NCBI GenBank assembly: GCA_030145085.1
Contig: JAQYWG010000008.1
Location: 1-35,162 of the forward strand
DNA length: 35,162 nt
Direction: 5' to 3'
DNA from: Thermodesulfobacteriota bacterium
GTDB lineage: Bacteria; Desulfobacterota; BSN033; WVXP01; G020346125
In this document: piece after piece, positions 34,775-35,162 of the stretch
Numbering within the stretch: the stretch's first letter is position 1
Layout of the letters: each line of letters starts with the position of its first letter
The notes under the pieces: model-generated
Databases searched by the model: none
What the model was told of the DNA's origin: nothing
Seen by the model: the letters and a program-made list of their open reading frames with translations, nothing else
Translations under genes and position numbers: made by a program

Positions 34775-35162
34775 ATTAAATAGAATCTCATATTTCGCCA
34801 CGGCTGGTGGAGGGTACGGGGTGACAGTGAAAGAGAAATGCAACGTAAGGAACAATGTCCCCAATGTCTTCAATGCCTCTATAAATTTGGTTCTTGGGAG
34901 AAGAAAGCGCATTCTCTTCAGACATCATTTTTACAAGCTTTTGGTGTAGTTTCAAATTGGTTGATTTATCAACCAAGTATGAAAAGAGGTGGTAGATCAA
35001 AGGACATACAAAATCAGGAAAAGGATTTGCAATTTACGCTGGATCGGCTATAAAAAAACACTGAATACGTCTAGCTTGCTAGCGGGTAAAGATTTGAATC
35101 GCCTAATCAATAAAGGCAGAGGCTGGGAAGACTGATTAAGCAAGATGATATCGATCATCGAG
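34775..35162. other. Unassigned AT-richer region at the window end
   Basis: No gene could be supported. The best plus-strand ORF (34838-35053, 71 aa, starts MQRKEQCPQCLQCLYKFG) has Cys pairs but no strong ribosome site and no recognisable family. Opposing ORFs are shadows. A palindrome CTAGCTTGCTAG lies near 35071. The region is visibly richer in A/T than the rest of the window and begins right after a tRNA gene. Confidence 0.4.

Noticed and set aside
34838-35053. 71-aa ORF with CPQC-type cysteines
   Set aside because: No good ribosome site, no recognisable family, and equally long ORFs on the other strand.

Overview
The window reads as chromosomal core sequence from a Gram-negative anaerobe, most likely an uncultivated member of the Desulfobacterota (former Deltaproteobacteria). 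Seen directly: an LPS export block (lptC-lptA-lptB with kdsA/kdsC) joined to rpoN, hpf, ptsN, hprK, rapZ, an EIIA-Man protein, ptsH and ptsI, plus a small cysteine-rich protein with a P-x-x-K-W motif. Known: this gene order and the PxxKW family are typical of that phylum. The exact taxon is inference.

Layout. Positions 1-2989 (+): TauE/SafE permease, APS kinase and an alkaline-phosphatase-superfamily hydrolase, a possible sulfate activation/sulfation group. 3222-8114 (+): recG, hom, thrC. 8360-9490 (+): an AcuC/histone-deacetylase-like gene bracketed by intergenic repeats. 9804-20650 (+): a tightly packed run apgM-pyrG-kdsA-kdsC-lptC-lptA-lptB-rpoN-hpf-ptsN-hprK-rapZ-EIIA, preceded by a consensus-like sigma-54 promoter and a sigma-70 promoter. 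20931-25589 (+): ptsH-ptsI, metK, ahcY. 25569-26516 (-): a HAL2/CysQ-type phosphatase. 27106-27717 (+): CDP-alcohol phosphatidyltransferase. 27731-28792 (-): ispG. 28823-29306 (-): a decayed zone with a truncated phosphotransferase-like gene fused to a broken four-helix-bundle (23S rRNA IVS-type) gene. 29394-33762 (-): an ECF transporter (T, fused A-A', S) led by a secreted protein. 34083-34370 (+): PxxKW protein behind a structured leader. 34658-34732 (+): tRNA-Thr(CGT) with terminator. Nothing recognisable follows it.

How the genes work together. The central block couples outer-membrane assembly (Kdo synthesis, LPS transport), CTP supply, sigma-54, ribosome hibernation and a phosphotransferase relay (EI, HPr, HPr kinase, EIIA-Ntr, EIIA-Man). 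No EIIB/EIIC is visible here, so the relay looks regulatory. hom and thrC lack a classical thrB here, and the nearby ApgM-family gene is a candidate homoserine kinase. metK and ahcY form the SAM/SAH arm of the methyl cycle.

The most unusual signal is a set of degenerate, low-complexity repeat families (for example GGTTAAGGTTGAGG, GCGGTGCTGCAGT, CACGGACACGGA, GTATGGAGTATGGAGTA, TTGAATCC) that fill most non-operonic gaps, mix with each other, flank acuC on both sides, and appear in frame inside recG.
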